Source of the DNA: Sophora flavescens
Taxonomy: Eukaryota; Streptophyta; Magnoliopsida; Fabales; Fabaceae
Length of the DNA stretch: 64,000 nt
NCBI GenBank assembly: GCA_030762895.1
Contig: CM061070.1
Location: forward strand, 100,892,759-100,956,758
Direction: 5' to 3'
The notes beneath the pieces were generated by a model. That model was not told the origin of the DNA. It was given only the letters and a program-made list of their open reading frames with translations, and made no database searches. Position 1 is the stretch's first letter. Each line of letters begins with the position of its first letter. A program made the position numbers and the translations under genes. Shown piece after piece: positions 45,978 to 57,584 of this stretch.

Positions 45978-47425
45978 TTATAAGCCTCTGTCTTATCTAG
46001 TTTTATAACTAGATAGACTGTGGTTTTTGTGCAAATTATTCGAGTTCAATCTCGTTTTCACCCAAATTTGGCTTTGTTTTGTTCCTAAGTAGGCTTTGAC
46101 TCGTTCTAGGCATTTTTAGTAGTTTTTAGTCTATTTTGAATAGAATTACGCTTTGTGTTTCTTTTTTATTGTTTCAGGTTAGAAGTGAAGCTCCGAGAGT
46201 CAAGGAAAGTCAAGAAATAGTGGAAATTTCCATTCTGGAGATACTCGCCTCACGAAAGGATGCTCGCCTCGCGAGCTTGAAGACCAGCCTAAGAAGCAAC
46301 AGTCACCTTTTCTGTCTAGCCTCGCGAGTCACAAGCTCGCCTCGCGATCCTGAAGACCTGACTGTGCCAGAGAAGTCATCTTTTCGGTCTCGCCTCGCTA
46401 GTCACAGTTCGCCTCGCGAGAATTCAAACTCGGGATGGAGCCAAAACTGAAATTCGCCCCGCAAGAGGATGATCGCCTCGCGAGAGTCCAATTTGAAAGC
46501 GCGCCAAAACTAATTTTCGCGTCGCGAGAGTATGCTCACCCCGAGAAAGGGCGAGAAAAAGAATCCCTATATATTGCTGTTTTAGATCAGATTTGAGGGA
46601 GCTCTCTGGGGAGAATCCGAATCCTAGTAGTTTTTCCACTGTTTAGAGTAGCGTTTAGGCCAGTTTCTTGTCTCTTTGGAGCTGCTTCTCCCTTTTTCTT
46701 TTCTTATTTTACTATGGAGGTTATGTCCGATTATTTGTCTATGAGCATGAGGAACTAATCCCCTCGTCTGAGGGAACAATGAAGCCACCCATGGCGGTGT
46801 AGATTCGATGTGATGTATGTCTTTCTCCCTTTTTTCAATTAATGTTTTCCAATTCTGATTTGATTGTGTTGATCATATGCTTGCGTGATTGACTTGTTAA
46901 CGTTGATGAGGCTTAGTCAGCGATTCGCGTTTAGAACTTGAATTGGGATCATCGATCGAATATTGCACGAGAGTGAGTAGGAGATCGGTGCAACCTTATA
47001 GGGAACAAGAATTAACATAGTTTGATGATTAGGATTGTGAGACCTAGTAAGTAATTAATCCAATCTTCGAATATGTCCTAATGAGCACGACAGTGGATTT
47101 AGGAGAATTTGGGGGTCCCGGTTGACATTGTAATTGAACTTAGGGAGGAATTCGTCATCACTTGGGTATGCATATTGGGTAGGTGGATTTGTGACCTTGG
47201 ACATTTTAATTTCAGATTTTTAGTTAATTATTTTATTAGATTTGTTAATTTGAATTCGATCCTATTTTCTCTCTCTCAACCACCTTCTGTTACTTGACCA
47301 AACGTATCGGATTTCCCGCGGATTAGTTGAATTGGTAGCCCAATCCTTGTGTTCGACCTCGGTAAATTCTTACCGTGTTATTTTATTACTTACGACGACC
47401 CGGTACACTTGCCGGTGACTCATCA
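45978..47425 (+). repeat. Athila-like LTR 2 (shared middle LTR)
   Basis: 1448 bases. It starts TTATAAGCC, with the first dinucleotide mutated from TG, and serves both internal regions. It shares CCTCACGAAAGG with LTR 3 against CCTCGCGAAAGG in LTR 1. It has its own changes, for example ACATAGTTTGATG at about 47010. Confidence 0.9.
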
Positions 47426-47596
47426 AGTTTTTGGCGCCGTTGCCGGGGATTGGCACAACCAATTTTCCTAATTTGTAGGGAAGTTTGATTATTTGGATAA
47501 GTTATTTTTATTTTTATTTTTATTTACTATTATCTCTCTCTACTTCTTTGATTCCACTTGGTCTTGCCTTGTTTTGTATGCGAGGTACACGAGGGA

Positions 47597-48700
47597 ATGC
47601 TTCCGGGTTGCGAATATTGTAATGGAGACCATGACACCTGGAGCTGTCCGTTCTACTTCTCTCAAGAATATGTGGACTCATGCCCTAATTTCTATGACAG
47701 CGTGCCCCAGGACAACTATCAGAGTCAGAATCAGTATTGGGGTTATATGAGGGGAGACCATCCGGGTTTCGCTTGGAGTAATGATGGCGATGGTCTAGCT
47801 TGGCAACCACAACCTCAACAGAATTGGCAACAACAACCTCAACAGGATGGTGGAAGACAACCTTGGGAGTTGGCTCTTGAGAGGACAAATGCGGCAATTG
47901 ATAAGTTGGCAATCTATACAGACACAACATTTGAGAAGGCGAATGCGGCAATAGAGAAGTTGGGTCAGCTCGCAAAGCAACTAGATGAGCGTCTCCCAGG
48001 CACTTTCCCAGGTGATACCGAGAACAACCCTAAGAACCAATGCGAAGCCATAACAACTAGAAGCGGTAGGGTGTTGGGATCTAACTGGGATGCAACTAGT
48101 TCTCAAGGAGTTGAGGAAGACAAGGCCCCAGAACAACCACATGTTGAGGAAGAGCAACCTGAGAAAGAGGAATTGACAAGTGACAAGGCCCCAGAACAAC
48201 CACATGTTGAGGAAGAGCAACCTAAGGAAGAGGAGTTGGCAAGGGACAAGGCACCGGAGCAAGGGGGTAGAGTTCAAAATGAAGATAAAGTGGTAGTGGA
48301 TTTCACCATGCTTGCCAAGCAACCTGAAATTACTGCATTGGATAACTATGTTGGCTTACATGCATGTGTGGACATTGGTAAGTTAGACCCTCCCACTTGT
48401 CTGGCACACTTCCTCGAGAAAACACCATTTGACCCGAGAGGAAGTGAGTTCATATTTGCAGAGGTCAATGGAGTTTTCACACTCAGGCCAGGTGAAATTA
48501 TGAATAGAGTCGTATTGCTTCTGAAAGGGCCACTTCACAAACCGTGGGATCCGGGTGGAGGATCTCACATGATGAGCGTCTCTTGGCCCTTGTGCCACAG
48601 GCTATGGGATCCAGGTGGATGCTTCTTAATAAGTCAAGCTAGTGACGTTAAAGAAGCGCTTATTGGGAGGCACCCCAAGCTAGGTATCCTTTATTTTTAG
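47597..48700 (+). CDS. Gag-like protein of the Athila-like derivative, unit 2
   Basis: It is 367 residues from the ATG at 47597, colinear with the unit 1 protein and also free of stops. Differences are a handful of substitutions, for example AITTRSG here against AITTRSS in unit 1; this copy keeps the family-typical TRSG. The zinc knuckle CEYCNGDHDTWSC and the 21-residue repeat are the same. Two open copies fit either very recent duplication or retained coding function. Confidence 0.65.
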   Translation: MLPGCEYCNGDHDTWSCPFYFSQEYVDSCPNFYDSVPQDNYQSQNQYWGYMRGDHPGFAWSNDGDGLAWQPQPQQNWQQQPQQDGGRQPWELALERTNAAIDKLAIYTDTTFEKANAAIEKLGQLAKQLDERLPGTFPGDTENNPKNQCEAITTRSGRVLGSNWDATSSQGVEEDKAPEQPHVEEEQPEKEELTSDKAPEQPHVEEEQPKEEELARDKAPEQGGRVQNEDKVVVDFTMLAKQPEITALDNYVGLHACVDIGKLDPPTCLAHFLEKTPFDPRGSEFIFAEVNGVFTLRPGEIMNRVVLLLKGPLHKPWDPGGGSHMMSVSWPLCHRLWDPGGCFLISQASDVKEALIGRHPKLGILYF

Positions 48701-50472
48701 TTTCTGTCATTTTCATTTATATATAAAAAAAAACTTGATTCGCCACGTGAATCCACAGTGGCCGCGCGAGGCAGAAGCCCTGAATCTCAGAGGCTTGCTC
48801 ACGCTTCTGTCTCGCGTCGCGAGGTATACTTTCGCCTCGCGATTCTGGGCATCATCATCTTTTGGAATTCCAGATTCGCCTCGCGAGATACTACTCGCCT
48901 CGCTATTCTGGAAAGTGTGAAAACAATTTTCCAGATTCGCCTCGCGAGTGATCTCTCGCCTCGCGAATCTGCACTTAAGGTTTTAATTTGCAGGAGTTCT
49001 TCCAGGATGCTATGCAACAAAAGGGAGCCCATGAGACCAATTGGATGAGGGGGCAACCATGGAAACTTGATCAGGGAGCACCCTCTCCTCTACTCACTTT
49101 TGTTTTGTTTTTGTTTTTGTTTTTGTTTTTGTTTGTCGCTCTTGAATAATTTGAGAAGATCAAGAGTATGTGTATGAATGTGTGTCGGCAAGCTTGTTGG
49201 ATTTTAATTAAATTAAGCATAGATTGATTGCATGAATTATTTTGACCATCGATGATTCCCCCCTAGGTTCTGAAAATAGAAAAGTTGATCCCCATGTGAA
49301 AAATTGAAAACTGAACTTTGAGAATTTTATTGTGATTACTTGATTTATGATAAGTTTGGGGTGAGGGGGTGCACACACTAGGAATTGTATCTCTGTCAAA
49401 CAATTTGCAAAAATGTCCAGGTGAGGATTTGAGCCTCCAACCTTGTTTTTGATTGTGTGAATCACTGCTAAGTTGCACTTTCCCGGATTTGCTTGAATCT
49501 CTTCATGGATTGCATGTTTATGTGTTGCATCAAATGATTTAGGCAATTTTCTTTGAAATAACTACTTGGCCTAAAATGAACCATCCCTAATGCATGTTCC
49601 CTAGTTAGCCACATTGAGCCTAATTAGCCTATTGTTTCTGGATGACCCTATATTATAAGCCAAAATCTGGAAAAACCATGTTAACCCAATCTTAGGATTA
49701 GGAGAGCATGGAAGCTTAGCAAGAGAAGGGTTGTGAGAAACTAAGTTTGGGGTGGCTACAAGGTGGTGTGTCATATTGGGGTGAGAAAAATAAAAATAAA
49801 GGTTGAAACCCAAGGCAAAAAAAACAAAAACAAAAAAAAAATTGCCAAAAGAAAAGGGGCAAAACAGAAAAAAATAGCAAGGAAAAGGCTGTAGTCACCC
49901 GAGGCAAAAAGAAAAATGGAAAAAGGAATTTGAGTGGAATATGTGTCAAATGCTCATGCTCTCTTAGTTCCTAGGGACTTAAGCCTAGTATCCTTGAATA
50001 TCCTACCCTTAGCCAGACCCCATTTCAACCTTTATAAGACCTTCTGATGTTGCATGCATGTTTTCGTGGGAACCATTTTTGAGATGAAAATCAAATCCGT
50101 GGGAAGTGCCCTTGATATGTGAAATTGAGTGAAAAGTTGATAGCCTAGACGAATTTGAGCGAATGAGTGAAATGTTACATACCCTTGTGAGGAAGGCAAT
50201 TGTTTGAAATTGGTGATCTTCCTTTTGTGTGTGACTCTGATCCTCAACTTAGATTAATGCTTGCATGGATGATGAAGTTCTCAACTGTTTAAAGTAAATG
50301 AATGTGGGGATTACATTGATGTAAGGGGGGAAATCACTGGAGAAAAACTGTTTTGTTAAGATTGTATGAAATTTGTGCGAAATCGATTGAGTCCCTTAAG
50401 CTTGCCAAGTCTTGAGTCCTTTTTGAGTTTTAGCTTGCTTGGGGACAAGCAAGGTTTAAGTTTGGGGTGTTT

Positions 50473-51921
50473 TGATAAGCCTCTGGCTTATCTAGTTTTA
50501 TAACTAGATAGACTGTGGTTTTTGTGCAAATTATTCGAGTTCAATCTCGTTTTGACCCAAATTTGGCTTTGTTTTGTTCCTAAGTAGGCTTTGACTCGTT
50601 CTAGGCATTTTTAGTAGTTTTTAGTCTATTTTGAATAGAATTACGCTTTGTGTTTCTTTTTTATTGTTTCAGGTTAGAAGTGAAGCTCCGAGAGTCAAGG
50701 AAAGTCAAGAAATAGTGGAAATTTCCATTCTGGAGATACTCACCTCACGAAAGGATGCTCGCCTCGCGAGCCTGAAGACCAGCCTAAGAAGCAACAGTCA
50801 CCTTTTCTGTCTAGCCTCGCGAGTCACAAGCTCGCCTCGCGATCCTGAAGACCTGACTGTGCCAGAGAAGTCATCTTTTCGGTCTCGCCTCGCTAGTCAC
50901 AGTTCGCCTCGCGAGAATTCAAACTCAGGATGGAGCCAAAACTGAAATTCGCCCCGTGAGAGGATGATCGCCTCGCGAGAGTCCAATTTGAAAGCGCGCC
51001 AAAACTAATTTTCGCGTCGCGAGAGTATGCTCGCCCCGTGAAAGGGCGAGAAAAAGAATCCCTATATATTGCTGTTTTAGATCAGATTTGAGGGAGCTCT
51101 CTGGGGAGAATCCGAATCCTAGTAGTTTTTCCACTGTTTAGAGTAGCGTTTAGGCCAGTTTCTTGTCTCTTTGGAGCTGCTTCTCCCTTTTTCTTTTCTT
51201 ATTTTACTATGGAGGTTATGTCCGATTATTTGTCTATGAGCATGAGGAACTAATCCCCTCGTCTGAGGGAACAATGAAGCCACCCATGGCGGTGTAGATT
51301 CGATGTGATGTATGTCTTTCTCCCTTTTTTTCAATTAATGTTTTCCAATTCTGATTTGATTGTGTTGATCATATGCTTGCGTGATTGACTTGTTAACGTT
51401 GATGAGGCTTAGTCAGCGATTCGCGTTTAGAACTTGATTTGGGATCATCGATCGAATATTGCACAAGAGTGAGTAGGAGATCGGTGCAACCTTATAGGGA
51501 ACAAGAATTAACAGAGTTTGATGATTAGGATTATGAGACCTAGTAAGTAATTAATCCAATCTCCGAATACGTCCTAATGAGCACGACAGTGGATTTAGGA
51601 GAATTTGGGGGAGCCGGTTGACATTGTAATTGAACTTAGGGAGGAATTCATCATCACTTGGGTATGCATATTGGGTAGGTGGATTTGTGACCTTGGACAT
51701 TTTAATTTCAGATTTTTAGTTAATTATTTTATTAGATTTGTTAATTTGAATTCGATCCTATTTTCTCTCTCTCAACCACCTTCTGTTACTTGACCAAACG
51801 TATCGGATTTCCCGCGGATTAGTTGAATTGGTAGCCTAATCCTTGTGTTTGACCTCGGTAAATTCTTACCGTGTTATTTTATTACTTGCGACGACCCGGT
51901 ACACTTGCCGGTGACTCATCA
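50473..51921 (+). repeat. Athila-like LTR 3
   Basis: 1449 bases, ending GACTCATCA and followed by the right GTGTG duplication and then copia RT sequence on the minus strand. Confidence 0.9.
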
Positions 51922-51926
51922 GTGTG

Positions 51927-52475
51927 TAGCCAAGGGAACACTTGTAGGTTTTGCATCATCCATGTTGAACCTTTTAACTAATTTACTTAGGTAACCTTTT
52001 TGAGAAATAACTAGCTTCCCTTGATCTCTGAATCTAGTTATTTCCATTCCCAGAATTTTCTTTGCTTCCCCCAAATCTTTCATCTCAAATTCCTTCTTCA
52101 GCTGCTCATTTAATATGTTGATCTGTGTGATGTCCTTACATGCTAGTAACATATCATCAACATACAATAGGAGATATATGTAGGTGTCTTTTGATAATTG
52201 CTTGAAATATACACAACAATCAAAATCACTCCTAACATATTTATGTTTCAGCATAAAGGAATCAAACCTCAAATACCACTGCCTTGGTGATTGTTTGAGT
52301 CCATAAAGGGATTTCTTTAGCTGGCAGACCCAGTCCTTTTTGCCTTCAACTTCAAAACCACTTGGTTGCTGCATTAGAATGGTTTCATTCAGATTTCCAT
52401 GCAAAAAGGCTGTCTTGACATCCATTTGTTCCAATTCCATGTCATAGTGAGCTACCATGGAAAGAATTATGCGAA
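51927..52475 (-). pseudogene. Ty1/copia RT, upstream half
   Basis: The minus strand encodes MELEQMDVKTAFLHGNL, the KSLYGLKQSPRQWYLRFDSF block, the catalytic LLLYVDDMLLA (YVDD intact) and EMKDLGEAKKILGMEI, then VPLATH at the insertion point. Upstream of 52458 the frame passes SSIRIILS to a short remnant with FTQKEGVD in a shifted frame. The usual YxExFxPVxK motif between them is deleted. Recognisable copia sequence ends about 52500, so the 5' side (gag, integrase, 5' LTR) is gone. Confidence 0.85.
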
Positions 52476-53347
52476 TGGAAGAGTGTCCACTCCTTCCTTT
52501 TGAGTGAACCCATTTGCAAAGGGTTTATGAACCCCTTTCATTATATTGTGGGTGTGTGTGTGGTTTATTTGATTATTGACTTGTTTTGAAACCCTAAGTC
52601 AAAAGGTTATATATATGTGTGTTTATGTGATCTTCTTGGAGAAATGAATGTCATGATTGTGGTTGTCTTGTGATTATACTTAGTGAAGTATATGCTTGGT
52701 TGACACATGCTTGTTTTGCTAAAATTTCATGTTTTGCTTTCTTGAATCATGAATTGGAAAGTATGCTTTAAATGTTAAAGTATATGCCTTGAACTTATAT
52801 ATTGATACATGGTTATGCATATGTGATTGTGAACTTGATTATTGAAGTGAGAACCTTCACTTTGTTGATGCTTGGATTTGGCCATGGCTAAAAGAAATGG
52901 CACGACAACTTTAATTTCATCAAACTATGCAATTCTAAGCTTGTTTAAAGGTTTCAAAAGTAATAAAACTAAGAAGAAAATGAAAGTTTGCAAAAGTGTT
53001 TTCAAGGTTCAGAAATCTGAGATTTGAGGCTTCAATGACTCCAAAATGGTTTCAAATTGAGTTTAGGTCTTAAGAGAACAAAAATCGTGTCTTAACAGAC
53101 CTAAAAGTGGAATTTGAAAGAATCGGACATATAAAATGAACAAAGACATGATTTTCAGCCAAAACTTATTTAGACAATTAGAAACTATTTTAATACCTAA
53201 CTAAGTGGTTTAAGACTCCACAATGAGTTTTGGACCATTAGGGTTAAAAATCGATAAAAAAGGAATTACCCGATTTTCGAATTTAGCAACATTGGATCGG
53301 GTTTTAGGGTTTTTGAGCAAACCGCAACGTAAATTTTAAAATCAGTA
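52476..53347 (+). other. Unassigned repeat flank, split by the CACTA element
   Basis: No gene is seen. From about 53165 to 53320 it resembles the joined flanks of the large-LTR element (12390-12449 plus 23703-23790), with shared words CCTAACTAAGTG and GACCATTAGGGTTAA. It is likely part of a Ty3 LTR. It continues at 56312. Confidence 0.4.
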
Positions 53348-53362
53348 TTTTACTACAAAAAA

Positions 53363-53885
53363 AAGGTTGTTTAGCGACCGAAAATAGTGACCGAATTTTT
53401 CGGTTGCTTTTTGCGACCGAAATGGCGACCAATTGTAGGATCTACATGAAGGACTGATCAGAGATAATACTGCGACCGAAATAGCGACCGAAATAGAGCG
53501 TAGCAGGGTTATCGGTCGCTATTTCCGTCGCTAAATAAAGGAACTTAAAAGTCAGTAATTTTATGCCTTTTTAGCGACCGAAATAGCGACCGAATTAAAT
53601 GAAACGGTTGAAAGCCAGAAATTTTATGTATTCTTAGCGACCGAAATAGCGACCGAATTAAATGCAACGGTTAAATTTTATTTACATTTGCGACCGATAT
53701 TAATTCGGTCGCTAAACGGCGCGTAAAAAATTAAAATCACGCGTGTTAGCGACCGATTTAAAACTCCGTCGCTAAATTTATGAATTCAAATTTCAAATTA
53801 ACTCATCCCGCGACCGAATTTAGCGACCATTTTTTATTTAAGTGATTGGCGACCGATTTAGCGACCGATTATTTCGGTCGCCAAA
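53363..53885. repeat. Left subterminal array of the CACTA element
   Basis: Some twenty copies of GCGACCGAA / TTCGGTCGC lie in both orientations. Pairs such as TTTAGCGACCGA and ATTCGGTCGCTAAA can fold on themselves. The right array at 56030-56290 carries the same word. Confidence 0.85.
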
Positions 53886-55330
53886 TTATAAATCCCTAAA
53901 ATCGTGAAATCTTTCCCTTCTTCCTCATTTCTTCCATCTCTTCCTTCCTCACCCATCTTCTTCTCCCTCGCGTTCAGGCCGCCAGTACTGGTCACCGTCA
54001 CCACCACCGTGCAGTGCGCACCGCCACCACCGCCGTCTCCGGTAAGCCTCTGTCCTCCTCCTCCTCTTCTTCCATCTCTTCCCTCTTCCTCTCCTCTCTT
54101 CCTTTCCCCTCTTCCTGCTCTGTTTTTAATTCCCCCCCCTCCGTTTCAGGCCGCCAACCAATACTCCGGCTACCAACACGCAGCTCTCCGGTCACCACGT
54201 ACGCGTAGAGCTCCTCCTACCCTCTTCTCTCCTCATTTTGTGCATTCCCTGCTCTGCCTTGAGGTAACCATGCATGGACTCTCTATGTATCATTTTTTAT
54301 TTTGCTTCATTGTGTCATTTCAAAATTTTTGTGGATTGTATGTATTTCATTGCTTGCTTTATTGCTTACTACTGAGAAGAGCTACTTGTGTATTTCATGT
54401 GAGTTGTGAGTTGTGATGATCATTTGTTTTCATGTGTCATTATTTAATCACTCCTATTAGGATTAGGAAGCTCTCATTGAGAAAGCACGAGAATTCTGTT
54501 TTTGTAACTTTTTTTGAATGCATCGAAATATCAAAAGTCAAGACTGTGAGATTAGAATTGATTTTTACTTGAGCCACAGAATGCCATTGCTGCCTGTGAG
54601 ACTGCGAAACATAAACAGGTTTTGGTTTTTTGTTGATTATTGACGTACCAATTTAACGGGAAAATTTAATCTGAGAACCCTTCTGGTTTGCTTCTTGTTG
54701 AATTAGCTGTGAAATTACCTTCCATTTCAGCATCTTAGTCTTTGATTTAGATTCAGTTCTGCTTTGTGAAATGCATCTAAATTGGTTAGTGAGGATGTGT
54801 GCTATGGATTTTCAATTTGTTTTGTGCTAGGTGTCTACAATTTTAAACATGGATAGTTCATGGCTATAGTTCAAACAAATGACCAATACTGAGGCAGTTG
54901 TTTGAAGACCAATCTAGTTTAACATGTCCAGTAACAAGATTGTCCCTGTGTTAATGCCGTCATCATTAAAACATTATTCACATTAGAAAACAGCTTTGTA
55001 CACAATATTATGAAAACAACTCTGGATTTTTACTCATTTGTTTAACTAGGAAATGGAGCTTTCCAGAAATAGTTGTTGATGACCATCCTTACTAGGTTAT
55101 CTAGGCACTTCCGGTAGGAAAAGTCCTCTCTATGACCATCCTTCAAAACGACGTAAAAGCATCTACTTTCCTGAAAACTACTATGTTTGCTAATCTGTAA
55201 AGTTGCATGTGAAGTTCCATTTCTTTGTTCTATTTTAACATGCTAGTATGCTACATGGATCTTTCCATCTTTTCTTATTATCACTTGATGAAGTTTAGAC
55301 ATATGAATTGTTTTCCTTATCGTTTTATCA
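53886..55330 (+). other. Leader and intron-like part of the captured gene
   Basis: CT-rich and CCG-rich sequence (about 53910-54230) resembles a plant 5' leader. It contains a donor-like CTCCGGTAAGCC near 54040 and an acceptor-like CCGTTTCAGGCC near 54150. A 170-codon frame (53904-54416) is low-complexity and probably not protein. The remaining kilobase is AT-rich and intron-like up to the acceptor TTTTATCAG at 55330. Confidence 0.4.
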
Positions 55331-55334
55331 GAAA

Positions 55335-55724
55335 ATGGACCCGACTAAATGTTTTGAGACAGCCATCCATATAGACCAGGTACAGTATCTCATCAACTTA
55401 AGAATAACGATCGGATTCACGTAATGATGGTTAATGCATAAACTAATCATTTACTAAATTGTTCTTGTGTATTTGCAGGATTTGATTTCAATCCCGCGAT
55501 CATTCTACCGTCGTTGGGGACAACAAATACCGCGTGTTGTGACTATTGAAGACAAAAACGGAAATCTGTTCAATGGGAATATAGTAATCCATGAGGATCG
55601 CCCATATTTTGCAACAGATACAAATGGTATCAGGGAGTTGTATTTGTTGTCCACTGGTGCATTGGCAAAGTTTAAGTACCTTGGGGGTTCTTGTTTCTAC
55701 ATGTTCATCCCTTTGGAAGATTGA
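55335..55724 (+). CDS. Small two-exon B3-like protein carried by the CACTA element
   Basis: Exon 1 (55335-55379) encodes MDPTKCFETAIHIDQ and ends CAG/GTACAG. Exon 2 (55479-55724) follows TTTGCAG in phase and encodes DLISIPRSFYRRWGQQIPRV and VTIEDKNGNLFNGNI, then FATDTNGIRELYL and FKYLGGSCFYMFIPLED, ending in TGA. The product would be 96 residues. IPxxF...IPxxVTIxDxxGxxWxxxI and the late aromatic-rich strand resemble a plant B3 DNA-binding fold, though the usual GW motif is absent. Both exons are clean of stops with consensus splice sites, unusual for this window. It could be a transduplicated host gene or a protein serving the transposon family. Fold assignment is tentative. Confidence 0.55.
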
Positions 55725-56311
55725 TGAGTTTTGATATTTTGATTAGTACTTATTGACTGTGGTGTATTTTTATGTTTTGATCGTTAATTAGTACTTATTA
55801 AACTTTTTTTTTATAAACCATTATTAAACTTGCGTTAATTAATGTATATGTTTTCTTGATCATATTGACTGTGGTGTTTTGGATCGTTAGTACATCATAT
55901 TTACGTTTTCTATTTATTTAAAAAAAAATATTGGTGTATTTTGTTTATATCAGAAATTAAAAATCAATGGGGTAATAGTTGAAAAACTATATTTGGTCGG
56001 CAGGATTGTTACAGGAAAAAAAAATCAAAATTTGCGACCGAAATAGCGACCGAATATCGGTCTCCAAATTAGGCGAGCTGGGTATGCGACCAACTATACG
56101 GCGACCGAAATATATACTTTTGAGACCGACATATCGGTCGCAGATTTGCGACCGAAATATAAGTTCGGTCGCTAAACATTTAGTGACCAGGGTTTTTGTT
56201 ACCCCCTTAATTCGGTCGCTAATTCGGTCGCTATACAGTATAACAACCGAATTATCATGTTTAGCGACCGAAATATTCGGTCGCTAAATAGGTTTTTTTT
56301 TTGTAGTGTTT

Positions 56312-56749
56312 AATACCTTAACATGGGTATTGGAACTTAGGAAAGTGAAAGATTCGAGAAAAAAGGATCATATTTTTGAAAATACGGAGTTTAGGCCCCA
56401 AATACAATAAAAAGGGGCAGAGCAGTCTTTTAAGCATTTCAAGTATTTTCGGGAAACTATTTTGAGAAGTTTGGTAATAAGGTACCTAAGTTCAAATCTT
56501 ACTTCAACATGGTTTAGTTTCAGCCAAAGAGTTTTGATTTTATGCCAAAGAGACTTTTGTCTTCAAAGACTAGTATTTCAAGTTAACTGGAAAACCTAAG
56601 TCAAGGATGACTTAGTGAAAGTAAGAACTTAATAATTATGACTTATGGTGAAGCAAGACTATATGTCATAACACAAGGATGATTTATGCATCCTTACCTC
56701 CATAATACTTAATAATCAAGAGTATTTGAAGGTTGCTTGCTCGACAAGT
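56312..56749 (+). other. Unassigned repeat, right flank of the CACTA element
   Basis: This continues the sequence broken at 53350 and ends where the SIRE-like LTR starts. No gene is seen. Confidence 0.4.
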
Positions 56750-57490
56750 TGTTGGTTGTGGCTTCTTAATACTCAAGAAGGGGGGTTGAATTGAGTATGG
56801 ATACTTTTAAAAACTTTTCCCCTTTTTGAAAAAACTGAATCCTTTATTTAACTTTGAAAAGGTTTTTGTCAACCAACAAACCAAAAAGTGTTTTCGTAAA
56901 AGTAATTAATACAAGACTTGAAATTTAACAAGAAAGATAAACAAAGAGATTGATTTCAGATATGAACAAACAGATTGTATCATGCAGGTTTCCTTAACCA
57001 ATTGCTTAAACATACATTCACCAATAAAGCAAATAAAGAGTTAAGGGATAGCGAGGAAATGCAAACCAATATTTTATCCTATTTCAGCTACCTCCTCTGA
57101 TAACCTACATCCAGTCCCCACATCACTCTGAGTTTCGTCCACTAAATCAAAAATCAATTACAAGATTATTTACAAGCTTCAACTCTAGGTTCCTTCTACC
57201 CAAATGGCAGGTTTTCTAGAAAAAGCAATCTTGCAATTCCCAAAAGTCCCTTATACTCTTGTCAACCACCAAGAGTCTCTTCTACTCTTGATCTAAACAG
57301 CAGGAGAACCTTATCTCTTATCTCTATTTTACAGTAAGAAAAGATTTGATTCAGATTCTAAGAAATCAGATATCATAATTTGAAGTTCTATAGAAAAACT
57401 CTAAGTTTCTCAATGAAAAGCTCTCTAAAAAAAATTCGTGTTTAATCTCAATATTGAATGAATTGTTATTGAGAAAGTGTTAGCCCATGC

Positions 57491-57500
57491 CTTTATATAG
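57491..57500 (-). promoter_or_regulatory. TATA box of the SIRE-like LTR
   Basis: The minus strand reads CTATATAAAG, about 85 bases downstream of the last ATCGAT word of the array. Assigned by sequence and position. Confidence 0.55.
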
Positions 57501-57584
57501 TTATATTTCAAAATAGATCCGTTGGGCACACTTTACAAATCAGTTAAGATCAAAACAAACTTTATCTGAAAAATTCAGTTTTTC

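Larger units (their letters stand above)
41486..51921 (+). mobile_element. Athila-like Ty3 tandem: LTR-internal-LTR-internal-LTR
   Basis: Three LTRs (41486-42933, 45978-47425, 50473-51921; 1448-1449 bases each) alternate with two nearly identical internal regions (42934-45977, 47426-50472; about 3045 bases). A single 5-base duplication GTGTG flanks the whole (41481-41485 and 51922-51926). There are no duplications around the middle LTR. Each internal region begins with the Athila-type primer-binding word TGGCGCCGTTGCCGGGGA and ends AAGTTTGGGGTGTTT. Each encodes only a gag-like protein; pol is absent. It is probably a non-autonomous family that became tandem by recombination between LTRs. It lies inside the RT of a Ty1/copia element. 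Confidence 0.9.
53351..56308. mobile_element. Gene-carrying CACTA element (2.96 kb)
   Basis: The ends are (T)ACTACAAAAAAAA at 53351 and TTTTTTTTTTGTAGTG at 56308, CACTA-type terminal repeats with the first C mutated. A 3-base duplication TTT (53348-53350 and 56309-56311) is the size expected for this superfamily. Subterminal arrays of GCGACCGAAATAGCG words and the reverse (CGGTCGCTA) fill 53363-53885 and 56030-56290. No transposase is present, so the element is non-autonomous. Between the arrays is host-gene-like DNA with a CT-rich leader and a spliced small ORF. Confidence 0.85.

Noticed and set aside
53904..54416. A 170-codon Pro/Ser-rich frame in the CACTA element
   Set aside because: It is a translation of CT- and CCG-rich leader DNA; splice-like sites inside it and lack of domain words argue for untranslated leader and intron.
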